From Girardinichthys multiradiatus (taxonomy: Eukaryota; Chordata; Actinopteri; Cyprinodontiformes; Goodeidae): DNA of 64,000 nt. The notes beneath the pieces are model-generated. The model made no database searches. It was not told where the DNA came from and worked only from the letters and a program-made list of their open reading frames with translations. The position numbers and the translations under genes were made by a program. The stretch covers positions 32,691,958-32,755,957 of the forward strand of contig NC_061805.1 in NCBI RefSeq assembly GCF_021462225.1, read 5' to 3'. Of the stretch, positions 49,521-60,220 are shown in pieces; positions within the stretch are counted from its first letter, which is position 1; every line of letters starts with the position of its first letter.

Positions 49521-50950
49521 CTGGATAATGGATCTTCTAAACTGGTCTCCTAATTTCAATTCAGCCACTTGTATCTGGGATCTCATTGCTTTTGTCCTTA
49601 CCTGATCCTGACTTAGAGCAATCAATTTAGTTATTCATTTTAATCAAAATAAATATGGGGGCACTGATTCATTACACAATTTATGAATCTATCTGTTAAA
49701 ATATATTGATTACAGAGATTTTTTGAAATATTGCAACCCTTTGTAAAAAGGGTTTGAAAAAGGGTTGTAAAATAATCAAAATGGACAAAATCATAACTAC
49801 GTGTGCAGAGTAAATGTATGGTAGGAACAGCTTTAATACTCAGAGGAGGATTACTCAGAAACCACAAAGAATGAATGAGATCTGAGAAAAACCTCTAAGT
49901 GAGGTCCTGAGAGCAGAAAGTCTTAAATGGAGATGTACAATAATTTCAGTTTGGAGGAGAAATTGGCTAATATAAGCAGCAATTAGCAGGACGTAGAGGA
50001 TGCTTTGTGAAAATTAAATAGCCCATTTCACCACGACATAATTGATGTTCAGAGTGATTTGAATTGGAGCAGCTGAAATTACTCCATAAGAAACTGGATC
50101 TGAAGGAGCTCAGAGGAATCCAGGTGTTCATTTACATGTCCATGTGCAGCTTTGCGTCTGCATGTCAGTGATGGTTAAAAAGCTGCACCGGCAGAGGCGA
50201 TCGCTGGATGTGGATTATAATAACACCTTGACCTCTGTCTAGCTGTGTTCACCCATCTTTTTCCATCTCCTCTGGGTCCACTATGCCCAACTTCCATCTG
50301 AGACTGTTCTCGCACATCCACGTGATTCATTTCTGCCTTCCTCCACATCTGCTGCTAACCTTTGACTCTTCTCACCACTTTTTAATCCCTTTTTGTTTCA
50401 CTAAAGGATCCTGAATGAATTATTTAGTATTCATATTTCCATCTTCATCATTCCTCCTTACTCAACTTTAACCTCAAAAAAGCTGCCTTTCTCTTGGTTG
50501 GTGAATTATTAGTCCATCTTCTGTGACACCTTGCCAATCTATTAATCTAACTTGCCATTTACTGTCTTTTCTCTGCAGCTCTGTTAAAGGTTGGCTGCCT
50601 CTCCCCTCACTCTATCTGTCAGTCAGTCTTTGTGTGCAAATCCCACATCTTTCTCCCCCAGACTGAATTATTCAATTTAGATGCCATTTGTTTCACAGTT
50701 GGCAACATAGACTGTGTGCACTCTCCTCTGTAGAAACTGTGGTTCTGAATGGCAACTGCACTCAGTATCCTGACTGTTAATATTCCCAGGCAATGGAAAG
50801 TTTTTACCATTCAACATTAATTGTCTGTCCTTTTCTCAGAACTATATAAAGCCAGTATGTATTGGTCTTGGAACATCTTTGGTAAAACAAAGAATTTTTG
50901 ATCCATCACTATCTTAACTTTGGTTTCTTATATTGTGTCTTGTATTTGCA

Positions 50951-50952
<2 letters not shown>
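49521..50952. other. Gene-free stretch
   Basis: AT-rich to pyrimidine-rich unique sequence. Nothing recognised. Confidence 0.45.

Positions 50953-50988
<36 letters not shown>
50953..50988. repeat. (AT)n microsatellite
   Basis: About 18 AT dinucleotides, directly abutting the Tc1 end that follows. Confidence 0.95.
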
Positions 50989-50990
<2 letters not shown>

Positions 50991-50992
<2 letters not shown>

Positions 50993-51199
50993 TAGTGTGT
51001 TTTTCCACTTTAATTTTGTGTGTGACTCCAAATCCAGGCCTCCATTGGTTAATAAATTTGATTTCTATTGATGATTTTTGTGTGATTTTGTTGTCAGCAC
51101 ATTGAACTTTGTACAGAACAAAGTATTCAATGAGAATATTTCATTCATTCAGATCCAGGATGTGTTATTTGAGTGTTCCCTTTATTTTTTTGAGCAGTA
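50991..51199 (+). mobile_element. Isolated 3' end of a Tc1 element (same family as 60221)
   Basis: About 209 bp closely match, on the opposite strand, the left end of the element at 60221-61790: 'gtttttccactttaattttg', 'tgatttctattgatgattt', 'gtgattttgttgtcagcaca', then 'gtgttccctttattttttt' and 'gagcagt'. No transposase part is attached; an AT run bounds it on the left and a TG run on the right. Confidence 0.85.
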
Positions 51200-51212
51200 T
51201 GTGTGTGTGTGT

Positions 51213-52184
51213 GAAGAGTGTCTTGGGGACTGCAAAGTGAATGTGTAACTAATCATTACAGAAGAGCTGACAATGTTTATGAAGGAAGTAACAATCAGTG
51301 TTTATACATGCAGATAACAAACAGTGGATGAGAAAGTAAATCTATGCAGTGACATGATCTACATTTAGAGAGTAATTGTTCATTTTAGAAGACCTTACAA
51401 TGTTTAAAAATACCATTACAAGAAGTGTTTATAAATCCAGATTAAAAACACTTATGAACACAACTCAATGCATGTCACTAGTGACATAAAAACAAATGTG
51501 TTGCATGAAGAAAAAAATATCTTATGTATTATAGTGTTAATTTAAGTTTTTATTAATGTTTGAAGCACAGGTTTTTTATTGTCTTGTCCTAAATTAAAAA
51601 TATAACCAACCGGAGAGCTTTGGTGGTGGGAAACCAACAGAATGTGGTGCTAGGGAAGCACAGGTCCTGGTTTAGTACTGGAACTGGTTTGGCTGAAAGC
51701 CTTTTGTGACCATGTCTGAATGACACTGCTCATATGAATGAGAAAACCAGTACTAGGTGTCTGTCTAAATGTGAGGAAATTAAGTGGATTTTCTGCGAAA
51801 TCAAGTCCTGTCACGTCCTTAGTATCTGTGTCACTTTAATACCACCTTCTTTTTTATAGTGCAGTTGTATTGTGTGAACAATTCTGTGTTAACCACATCA
51901 ATGGTGAGTAAGTCACATGTGCCATGATGTCACTGTTTTTTAATTTTGTTTCATTACTTAAATATTTAAGAAGGAACTGACAATGGGTATAAAAGTACAA
52001 TGAACTGCACCACAGAATTAGTCAGAAAGCAGGTCCGGCTGCCGTCAGCTGGAACCACTACAAGCCTTTAGCATGTGAAAAAGAATGAGTCTTTACTGGT
52101 ACAGACAAAGCTTCTGCAGGGTCTAGCAAGCCACTTATAGGTAATGATTATTGGGTCATTGCCATTACATATTGGTAGCACTTG
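51213..52184. other. Gene-free stretch
   Basis: AT-rich unique sequence between transposons. Nothing recognised. Confidence 0.45.
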
Positions 52185-52243
52185 CGGTTGGCAGAACAAG
52201 TATTTGATACACTGTTGATTTAGCTAATTTTCCCACTTGCAAA

Positions 52244-53365
52244 CAGGGTCGGTTCTAGGCATGCATATATGAGGGGGCAGGCAGAAATGTGAAGGGGGCA
52301 TCATCATTTGTACACATTATGCTCTGGCATGTTTATTGTTGTTGTTGTTGATTACTGTTTTCTTTATAGGATTGGAGTAAAGTGTGTAGTGCCATTCAAT
52401 TTGCCAAACTGGACTGGTTGCCCCCCAATTGGGCTTTTTTTGAACAGGTTGGGTAGGTTTTGGGCTGCTTTCACAACATTTGGAGGGTTTATAGAAGTTA
52501 TTAATGGGAAAATTCTATTAAAATACTTTGTGGTGGTTTGTGTGGTAGAAAAGTAAAAACCTACACATCTCAAAAGCTCAAAATGTGTCTTTTTACTCAT
52601 ATAAATAGTTCATTTATTTTTAAAAAGAGAATCTGTCAAACCTGACATCATTTCACTTTGTTAAACTTTGACTTGATGTTGAGAGACAGCATCGTGCTGA
52701 AAAGGGAAAAATACAAAAAATATCCAGAAAGCTAAAATCATTAGGCCAGCATGCTGTTTCTATTTTCAAAACCTTATTCTGAGAGCTACTAGACGTTCAG
52801 AAAAATGGTTGTGGCCATGCTTTTTCTTTTTTTCTTCAGGCTTTAACATCAACATAATTAAGTGAAATTAGTGAATTGATCGAATTTGTCTGTTTGGTTG
52901 AATATCTCCCTCTCTTACTCTCTTCATTAAACCAGAAAAACATCTGTCAGCAGTTGGACAAGGCTTAGAAAACCCGGATTTTATGAGTACAAAACATGTA
53001 AGTAATGCATTATGAAGCCATGCATGGATGCTGATTGGAATGAAATTTAGGTTGCGCCGAAATGTCCCACTCCACAGACCTTTTTTTTAAGAAACATCGG
53101 GCCAGAAGCCACATAATGGTTTTAGCAGTGCTATAATGTTAAACATTGTGGTTAACTTTGCACCAAACATCTTCTGACATTACCCATCTAAGAGGGTGGC
53201 AGCGACTGTGGTTTCCCCTCCATCTAGCATTACATGAGGGCTAAGTGTAGGAGGAGGAGGGAGAGGCAAGGTGGGGGCTTGTGTGATTGAGAATTGATTT
53301 GAGGGGACAAAGCATTTGTTTGAATGGGCATTGCCCCCTCCTGCCCCTGCTTAAAGTCAACCTTG
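52244..53365. mobile_element. hAT-like element nested in the Tc1 arm
   Basis: It is flanked by perfect 8-bp duplications CTTGCAAA (52236-52243 and 53366-53373). The ends are inverted repeats: CAGGGTCGGTTCTAGGCA on the left, and CAAGGTTGACTTTAAGCA when the right end is read on the other strand, each followed within 20-30 bp by 'gagggggca'. The 1122-bp interior has an 82-codon open frame at 52308-52556 with no recognisable transposase or BED/hATC feature, so it looks non-autonomous. The duplication size and the CA...TG ends point to hAT. Confidence 0.8.
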
Positions 53366-53502
53366 CTTGCAAAGCATGTAGAAGTCTTTAATTTTTATCA
53401 TTGGTACTCTTCAACTGTAAGTGATTGAATCTAAAGCAAAAATCCAGAAAATCACAATGTGTGATTTTTAAGTAATTCATTTGCATTTTATTGCATGACA
53501 TA

Positions 53503-54771
53503 CAGGGGTTGGACAATGAAACTGAAACACCTGGTTTTAGACCACAATAATTTATTAGTATGGTGTAAGGCCTCCTTTTGCGGCCAATACAGCATCAATT
53601 CGTCTTGGGAATGACATATACATGTCCTGCACAGTGGTCAGAGGGATTTAAAGCCATTCTTCTTGCAGGATAGTGTCCAGGTCACTACGTGACACTGGTG
53701 GAGGAAAAAGTTTCCTGACTCGCTCCTCCAAAACACCCCAAAGTGGCTCAATAATATTTAGATCTGGTGACTGTGCGGGCCATGGGAGATGTTCAACTTC
53801 ACTTTCATGTTCATCAAACCAATCTTTCACCAGTCAGGCTGTGTGTATTGGTGCATTGTCATCCTGATACACGGCACTGCCTTCAGGATACAATGTTTGA
53901 ACCATTGGATGCACATGTTCCTCAAGAATGGTTCGGTACTCCTTGGCAGTGATGCGCCCATCTAGCACAAGTATTGGGCCAAGGAAATGCCATGATATGG
54001 CAGCCCAAACCATCACTGATCCACCCCCATGCTTCAATCTGGGCATGAAACAGTCTGGGTGGTACGCTTCTTTGGGGCTTCTCCACACCGTAACTCTCCC
54101 GGATGTGGGGAAAACAGTAAAGGTGGACTCATCAGAGAACAATACATGTTTCACATTGTCCACAGCCCAAGATTTGCGCTCCTTGCACCATTGAAACCGA
54201 CATTTGGCATTGGCATGAGTGACCAAAGGTTTGGCTATAGCAGCCCGGCCGTGTATATTGACACCGTGGAGCTCCCGACGGACAGTTCTGGTGGAAACAG
54301 GAGAGTTGAGGTGCACATTTAATTCCGCCGTGATTTGGGCAGCCGTGGTTTTATGTTTTTTGGTACAATCCGGGTTAGCACCTGAACATCCCTTTCAGAC
54401 AGCTTCCTCTTGCGTCCACAGTTAATCCTGTTGGATGTGGTTCATCCTTCTTGGTGGTATGCTGACATTACCCTGGATACCGTGGCTCTTGATACATCAC
54501 AAAGACTTGCTGTCTTGGTCACAGATGCGCCAGCAAGACGTGCACCAACAATTTGTCCTCTTTTGAACTCTGGTATGTCACCCATAATGTTGTGTGCATT
54601 TCAATATTTTGAGCAAAACTGTGCTCTTACCCTGCTAATTGAATCTTCACACTCTGCTCTTACTGGAGCAATGTGCAATCAATGAAGACTGGCTACCAGG
54701 CTGGTCCAATTTAGCCATGAAACCTCCCACACTAAAATGACAGGTGTTTCAGTTTCATTGTCCAACCTCTG
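53503..54771 (-). mobile_element. Tc1-like element with DD36E spacing (Incomer-like)
   Basis: Terminal inverted repeats of 31 bp starting CAGGGGTTGGACAATG match at 30 of 31 positions and are flanked by TA on both sides (53501-53502 and 54772-54773). The element is 1269 bp and its one gene is on the minus strand (53555-54585). It lies within the left arm of the older Tc1 element 52185-55892. The low divergence between the two ends suggests a fairly recent insertion compared with its host. Confidence 0.9.
53555..54585 (-). pseudogene. Tc1/mariner transposase, DD36E type, broken
   Basis: Transposase of the cut-and-paste type, which would bind the terminal repeats through an N-terminal helix-turn-helix region and cut with an RNase-H-fold DDE core. 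The start ATG is at 54585. The N-terminal part (GDIPEFKRGQIVGARLAGAS, then SRATVSRVM) is a plausible HTH. The catalytic motifs are FSDES (first Asp), QDDNAP (second Asp) and DLNIIEPLW (Glu). Counting through the in-frame stop, 36 residues separate the second Asp and the Glu. Lesions are a TGA after 47 codons, a 1-base indel near 54350-54380, a TGA in the HTA*LVKDW stretch (CGA to TGA, CpG-type change) and a TAA near 53648. Nominal length is about 343 residues, normal for the superfamily. All three catalytic residues are still encoded. Confidence 0.85.
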
Positions 54772-54801
54772 TAAGTATTTGATACATCAAAAAAACAAAA
54801 T

Positions 54802-55531
54802 TTAAGATTTGGTACAGAACACTTTGTTTGCAATTACAGCTATCAGACGTTTCCTGTAGTTCTTGATGAGGTTTGCACACACTGCAGCAGGGATTTTGGA
54901 CCACTCCTCCATACAGATCTACTCCAGATCTTTCAGGTTTCAGGGCTGTCACTGGGCAATATGGACTTTCAGCTCCCTCCAAAGATTTCTGTTTGAGTTC
55001 AGGTCTGGAGACTGGCAAGGCCACTCCAGGACCTTGAGATGCTTCCTGCGGAGCCACTCCTTAGTTGCCCTGGCTGTGTGCTTCAGGTCGTTGTCATGCT
55101 GGAAGACCCAGGCACGACCCATCTTCAATGCCCTTACTGAGGGAAGGAGGTTGATGGCTAAGATCTCCTGATACATGACCCCCTCCATCCTCCCCTCAAT
55201 ACAGCACGGTCATCCTGTGGCCTTTGCAGAAAAGCATCCCCAAAGAATGATGTTCCATCTCCATGCTTCATGGTAGGGATGGTGTTCTTGGGGTTGTAGT
55301 CATCCTTCTTCTTCATGATCACTGGTGCTCCACGAGATGAGATCTTGCATGGAGCACCAGACAGAGGGAAACTGACCGTCATCTTGAACTTCTTCATTTT
55401 CTTATAATTGCACCAACAGTTGTTGCCATCTCACCAAGCTTCTTGGCTATTTTCCTGTAGCCCATCCCAGCCTTGTGCAGATCTACTATTTTATCCCTGA
55501 TGTCCTCACACAGCTCTCTGGTCTTGGCCAT
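54802..55531 (-). pseudogene. Tc1-like transposase, internally deleted
   Basis: Minus-strand remnant of the transposase of the 52185-55892 element. It starts at an ATG at 55531 ([20 protein letters not shown], an N-terminal DNA-binding segment), continues to [12 protein letters not shown] near 55345 and then skips the whole region of the first catalytic Asp. It resumes at [16 protein letters not shown]. The second Asp is present ([16 protein letters not shown]), but the Glu position reads NSNRNLW, where the family normally has a Glu before NLW. Further stops follow before a final TAA at about 54802. Loss of two of three catalytic positions makes it certainly inactive. Confidence 0.85.
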
Positions 55532-55892
55532 GGTGGAGAGTTTGTTTAATTGATTGTGTGGACAGGTGCCTTTTATACAGATAACGAGTTCAAACAGGTG
55601 CAGTTAATACAGGTAATGATTTGAGAACAGGAGGGCTTCTTAAAGAAGAACTAACAGGCCTGTGAGAGCCAGGATTCTTGCTGGTTGTTAGATGATCAAA
55701 TATTATATCATGCAATAAAATGCAAATTAATTACTTAAAAATCACACAATGTGATTTTCAGGATTTTTGTTTTTTAATGCTTCACTGGGAGTTAAGAAGT
55801 ACCTATGATAAAAAATTAAAAACTTCTACATGCTTTGCAAGTGGGAAAACCTGCAAAATCAGCAGTGTATCAAATACTGGTTCTCCCCACTG

Positions 55893-57042
55893 TATGTGGC
55901 ACCTCAAAATTACGATACTCATTTCACAGAATATTTCAATGCTCTATAACAAAAACCATTGAAGCCTGGTTTAGCTGCTGAACAAATAATGTATGCCACA
56001 TTATCAGATGCATGGGCAGTGGAGTATTACTTAAGGTAGCTCCAATGCATATGATCATAATAGTATCATGAACTTATAAAACATTAATTAGCCATGCTTT
56101 ACACTGCACTGTGTGAAATTGCAATGAAAAAATAAACGAGTGACCTTCCTACCATTTTATTAATACTTGATTCTAGTTCCCCTATCATACTTCGAGATTT
56201 TCTTCTTCAACATTGAACATAAAAGGTGAATTGCTGATAATGATTTTTCCTAGTGCCTGTAATGCACTCTACCTCTCTGGTACTGGCAAATATGTTTCCA
56301 TTGGGACTGTCTAATCTCTGATGCCAAGGTTTCCAACACCTCTAGTGTCACCTTTGCTCCAACTGCAAAATGGAGGCAATCGGTTGTCTGGGCAACAAAC
56401 TTCTCAACTGGCTTCTATCATGCAAATCCCTCTGAAGAAAGGGCAAAAAGTTAAGGCAGTTAAATGGTATGAGAGAGGATTCAATGGAGCTGCAGGCTTG
56501 TCTCAGATTCATTTTATTTCTGCCAGTTCTTTTAATTTCTACTGAAAAGATGGTCAGTATGGAATGGAAATATTACTGCCTATCCAGTTTACTGGATTTT
56601 GTAAGGATGAGTTTATAGCTGCCTTTGGGAGGCGCCTCTTCAAGAAGATGGAAAAACCTGCTGTGATTATATATAAAACAAACACAAAGAGCACCAAGGT
56701 TACAACATTCAAAGCTGAAATAATACGCAGAGGAAGAAGGATTTACTAGCCTGGCAAATTAAATCTACGAGAGCCTCTGTGTACCTTGGGACCCTCAGAG
56801 GGGCATTTTCTCCTCAGCGGCCTTAGAGCACCCTTCCTCCTAATGGAAGGGAAGCAGAACAGATGGGACACAAATTGCACTTTCATACACCTCAAGGTTC
56901 AAGGCAATTTCCCCTCTGTGCCTGTGAAGTTCTCGGATTGCCTCTCCATCCTTTGAGCCTTTCACTCTTCAAAGAGGTCTGGGTTTGTTCAGTTCCCTGA
57001 CACTCTCTCTCACACACATATCCACCCAACCACCCACCCACC

Positions 57043-57043
<1 letters not shown>
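55893..57043. other. Gene-free stretch
   Basis: AT-rich unique sequence. Small open frames without domains. Confidence 0.45.

Positions 57044-57082
<39 letters not shown>
57044..57082. repeat. (CA)n microsatellite
   Basis: About 19 CA dinucleotides preceded by a CCAC-rich stretch. Confidence 0.95.
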
Positions 57083-57088
<6 letters not shown>

Positions 57089-57200
57089 AAGGTTAGGTTC
57101 ATGCAAGTTACTCTATGCAAGTTACTCTATATGTTTCAAGTTGTTTTATTTGTATTTGTCATTTCAGTAGGACAGTGGTGCCATTTATATACTTGTACTA

Positions 57201-58440
57201 CATAGCTTTGAAAATGTATTCACACCTCTTGGACTTGGAGTATTTTTACATTACAACCACAAACATCACCATATTTTATGTGATAGACCAAGACAAAGTA
57301 GTTTATAATTGTGAAGTTCAAGAAAATGATACATGGTTTTAATTTTAATTTATTTTTTTCAATATTTTTAGCACATTCTCCTTTGCAAAATAGCTCAGGT
57401 TTAGTCAAATTTGGTCGGAAAGCGTCTGTGGACATCAACAATATGCCTTACTGTCATTATCCTGCTGGAAAGTCAACTTCCTGTCATGGTGTGTTTGCAA
57501 ATGGACCCAAACAAAAATGGAACCAGAGGTAAAGTGGAGTAAAACGTTTTATTATAAAAAGGCAAACCTACAGCTTAACACTGGAGACAGGAGACATGAT
57601 GGGAAATAACTGGCATGGCATATGAGGAGGAGCACTGACTGTACTGTTCAATGGTTAGGATTAATTGGAATGTATGTACCTGACTTTTGTGAATTGCCTT
57701 GAGACGACATGTGTTGTGAATTGGCGCTATATAAATAAACTGAATTGAATTGAATTGAATTGAATTGAGCAACGGACATGGAGTAGGTGTAAAATCCAGC
57801 AAACAACAACAAGCAACAGAGAGCTTATATAAAGAGAAAAGGAGACGAAAGAACATGAAAAACAGGTGATGGTGATCAAGTTAATGGGCAGGCACAGGTG
57901 TGTGTAGTAGCTTAATTACCAAAGTGGCAGTGCAGAGGGAAGGCCAGGCAACGGAAGGCAGACATTGAAACTAAACAGGCATATGCAGAACATTAAATAA
58001 AGAAGGAAAGACACATATAAACCTAAGGGAAAATAAACTAGAGTACACACGGGATAAAATAAGTAAGTAAGCACAAGAAATAAATAAGAAAACTATGTTT
58101 TGTATGTTCAGAGTATTGTGCTACGTTAGTTTTACAAACAGTAGCAGGTTAGCTTTGTGTGTTGGCCAAAGTGTTCTGTTTTGGTCTCATGTGAGACCAA
58201 TGGATTTCTTCTTGCCTCTCTTCCAGAAAGGCTAGACTTTTTGAGTGCATAACTAATACTTGTCATATCGATAAATCCTCTCACCTGAGCTATGGATCTC
58301 TGCAGCTTCCTCAGAGCTACATTGGCCTCTTGGCTTTGATTAATGTTTCTCTTTCCCAGTCAGTCAGTTTATGTGGAGAGCAATGTCTTAGCAGGTTTCC
58401 AGTTATGCCATACTATCTATTTCCATTCTTTTTTTATTGT
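57201..58440 (-). mobile_element. Tc1/mariner copy, family A, interrupted and cut by the LINE
   Basis: The left end follows TA at 57199-57200 with 'catagctttgaaaatgtatt', the degenerate family terminus, then 'ttatgtgatagaccaagaca'. Minus-strand transposase sequence follows: 'ttctcctttgcaaaatagct' near 57375 and 'atcctgctggaaagtcaac' near 57460. It is interrupted at about 57484-58088 and resumes at 'ttttgtatgttcagagta', running through the DNA-binding region ('cacctgagctatggatctct', 'ttcccagtcagtcagttta') to about 58440. There the LINE begins. No intact frame. Confidence 0.8.
57484..58088. mobile_element. Insertion of uncertain class inside the Tc1 copy
   Basis: It begins TGTCATGGTGTGTTTGC, an LTR-like start, and contains at 57641-57768 a well-known fish tail ('gaattgccttgagacgacat', 'ttggcgctatataaataaa') ending in a (GAATT)n run. 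The right edge lies where Tc1 sequence resumes. No target duplication was found, so class and exact ends are uncertain. The (GAATT)n-tailed part may be a separate SINE/LINE tail nested in it. Confidence 0.4.
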
Positions 58441-58444
58441 TCTA

Positions 58445-59213
58445 ATGGGCAAGCCACAAAAATCTCCAACCACGGCCACACCAACATCAAAACGCACCCG
58501 TTCAGAGTGCTCGGCCAGCACCTCCACTATTTCCCCAGAGAAAAGCTTCGCTGATGTCCTAGACTCTATCGACAAAAAGCTAACCAGCCTGGATGCTCGT
58601 CTCGCCCTGGTGGAAATTCTCCACAGGGAATTTCAAGCTCTGAGGGAATCTCTGGAAATTAGCCAGGAACAACTCGCTTTGCTCACAGCTGAGAACCAAA
58701 CACTGAGGGATACTGATGGAATGACACAGCTGGCTGGAGAAAATAAAAAAATTAAGGAGACCATCCTGGACATACAGGCTCGGGGCATGCGGGACAACCT
58801 TGTCTTCTCCGGCATCCCAGAATGGGCAGGTGAGGACGGCGAATTCACAGTCCGTGAATTTCTCCAATGTCCGCTGAAACTCCCAAGTGACGAGGTAAAA
58901 AAACATCACTTTCCATGGTGTTCACCGGCTCGGAGGTAAGAAGCCCAATCACAACCGACCTTGGCCAATTGTAGCAAAATTCGAGCACTATAAGCAAAAA
59001 GAGCAGGTCAGAAGTCGGGGCAGAGAGCTGCGGGGAACGAACTTCAGCGTTAAAGACCAGTTCCCAAAGGAGATCCACGATCGGAGGCGAGTTTTATTCC
59101 CAATTAGGAAGAAATATATCACCGAAGGCACCAGAGCTACAGTGGCTGTAGTTACACTTTATGTCAATGGTCAGTTGTTCAGGGACCGGGAGATCATTCC
59201 GTGGCTTTATTAG
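58445..59213 (+). pseudogene. LINE ORF1 (RNA-binding, coiled-coil protein), one frameshift
   Basis: L1 ORF1 proteins trimerise through a coiled coil and coat the element RNA as part of the retrotransposition particle. The start ATG at 58445 reads MGKPQKSP with a Ser/Thr/Lys-rich head. A heptad-like stretch (about residues 40-110; IDKKLTSLDARLALVE, then ISQEQLALLTAENQTLRD) follows, then the RNA-recognition-type segment RGMRDNLVFSGIPEWAGEDG. An extra A in the A run at 58897-58903 shifts the frame. After it the C-terminal part continues (KPNHNRPWPIVAKFEHYKQK, then GRELRGTNFS and QFPKEIHDRR) to a TAG at 59211-59213. At about 256 residues it is on the short side for the family. Apart from the one shift the gene is well preserved. 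Confidence 0.85.
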
Positions 59214-59652
59214 GAGCAACATCAGGTTAATCTAAAACATGTAACACTGGTTAGATAAGAGGTTGATAACTGGCAAATGTAATCTAATGTAAAGCACACC
59301 TCAGCATGTTGTTTACACTGTTTGATGTAGGCAGGGCCAAGGCAGGGCTTTTGGGTATCTGCTCATTTTTGTCTCCTCTCATCTACCTCTCATTTACCAC
59401 ACCTCTCTGTCAGTCTTTTTTCTTTCTGTCACACACAAACATGCACACTCACACACAAACAAATATTTCTTAACATAGCCTTATATCTCTCACCACCTCT
59501 TACCCCCAGCACCTTCTTAAATTTTTTTTCTGCTATGTCTCTGCTTCTGGACTTCATATCAGGCAACCCAAAGCACTAACTATGATTTCACTTGGGTCTA
59601 TCCGTTTCTGTGGTGACATGCGCTGTCCAACTTTAGCGACACACGCACGACT

Positions 59653-60220
59653 ATGGGTACACTAAGGTTTGTCACATGGAATGTGCATGGAGCTGGCACC
59701 AGAGAGAAAAAATTTAAATTTTTAATCAGCTTAAAAGACTACAGGCAGACATTGTCTTATTACAAGAGATTCATAAATCTGCCACAGCTGCAAATGATCT
59801 TAAATCACATGAGCTTCCTAATTTGTTTTCTGCCTGCTATAATTCTAGGCAAAGGGGAGTAGCAATCTTAATCCACAAATATTTTACAGTATTAGACATA
59901 GTTACAGATCCAGAGGGTAGATATATAATAATGAAAATATCTATACATCACCAAAAGATATGTATTGTCAGTATGTATGCCCCAAATGTGGATGAAGCCC
60001 CATTCTTCCATTCTTTTTTTTTCCTGCACTATCTAAACACTTTGATTGCTCACTTCTTCTTGGGGGTGATCTCAACTTCTGTCTAAATGAAAAATTAGAC
60101 AGGTTGACCACAACAGGGACTCAGGGCAGTTGGCAATCAATAAATATAGTTAAACAGTACTTGAGTGATTGGGACTTTGCGATGCATGGCGATCTCTTCA
60201 CCCTAATCACAGAGAATATA
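59653..60220 (+). pseudogene. LINE ORF2, endonuclease domain (5' part)
   Basis: APE-type endonuclease that nicks target DNA to prime reverse transcription. The opening reads LRFVTWNVHGAGTREKK, with the conserved Asn of the WN motif. A frameshift near 59710-59720 moves the rest to another frame, where ADIVLLQEIHKS holds the catalytic Glu (codon 59766-59768). YNSRQRGVAILIHKYFTV and SMYAPN follow. A second shift in the T run at about 60014-60024 leads into GGDLNFCLNEKLDR (60062 on), the family's GDxN motif. The stretch ends at 60220 where the Tc1 element enters. Confidence 0.85.

Larger units (their letters stand above)
52185..55892 (-). mobile_element. Tc1-like element, fourth family, carrying two nested elements
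   Basis: The inverted ends are 'gtatttgatacactg' preceded by GGCAGAACAA on the left (52185 onward) and the complement of 'cagtgtatcaaatactgg' plus 'ttctccccactg' on the right. The subterminal 'cccacttgcaaa', 'gcatgtagaag' and 'tcacaatgtgtgatttt' blocks also occur at both ends. Removing 52244-53365 (with one 8-bp duplicate) and 53503-54771 (with one TA) joins the left arm into one continuous sequence and leaves an element of about 1.3 kb. It is short for the family because the transposase gene is internally deleted. Confidence 0.85.

Noticed and set aside
52308..52556. 82-codon open frame inside the hAT-like element considered as a transposase piece
   Set aside because: No BED finger, RNase-H-like or hATC motif is visible, and the element interior is too short for an autonomous hAT.
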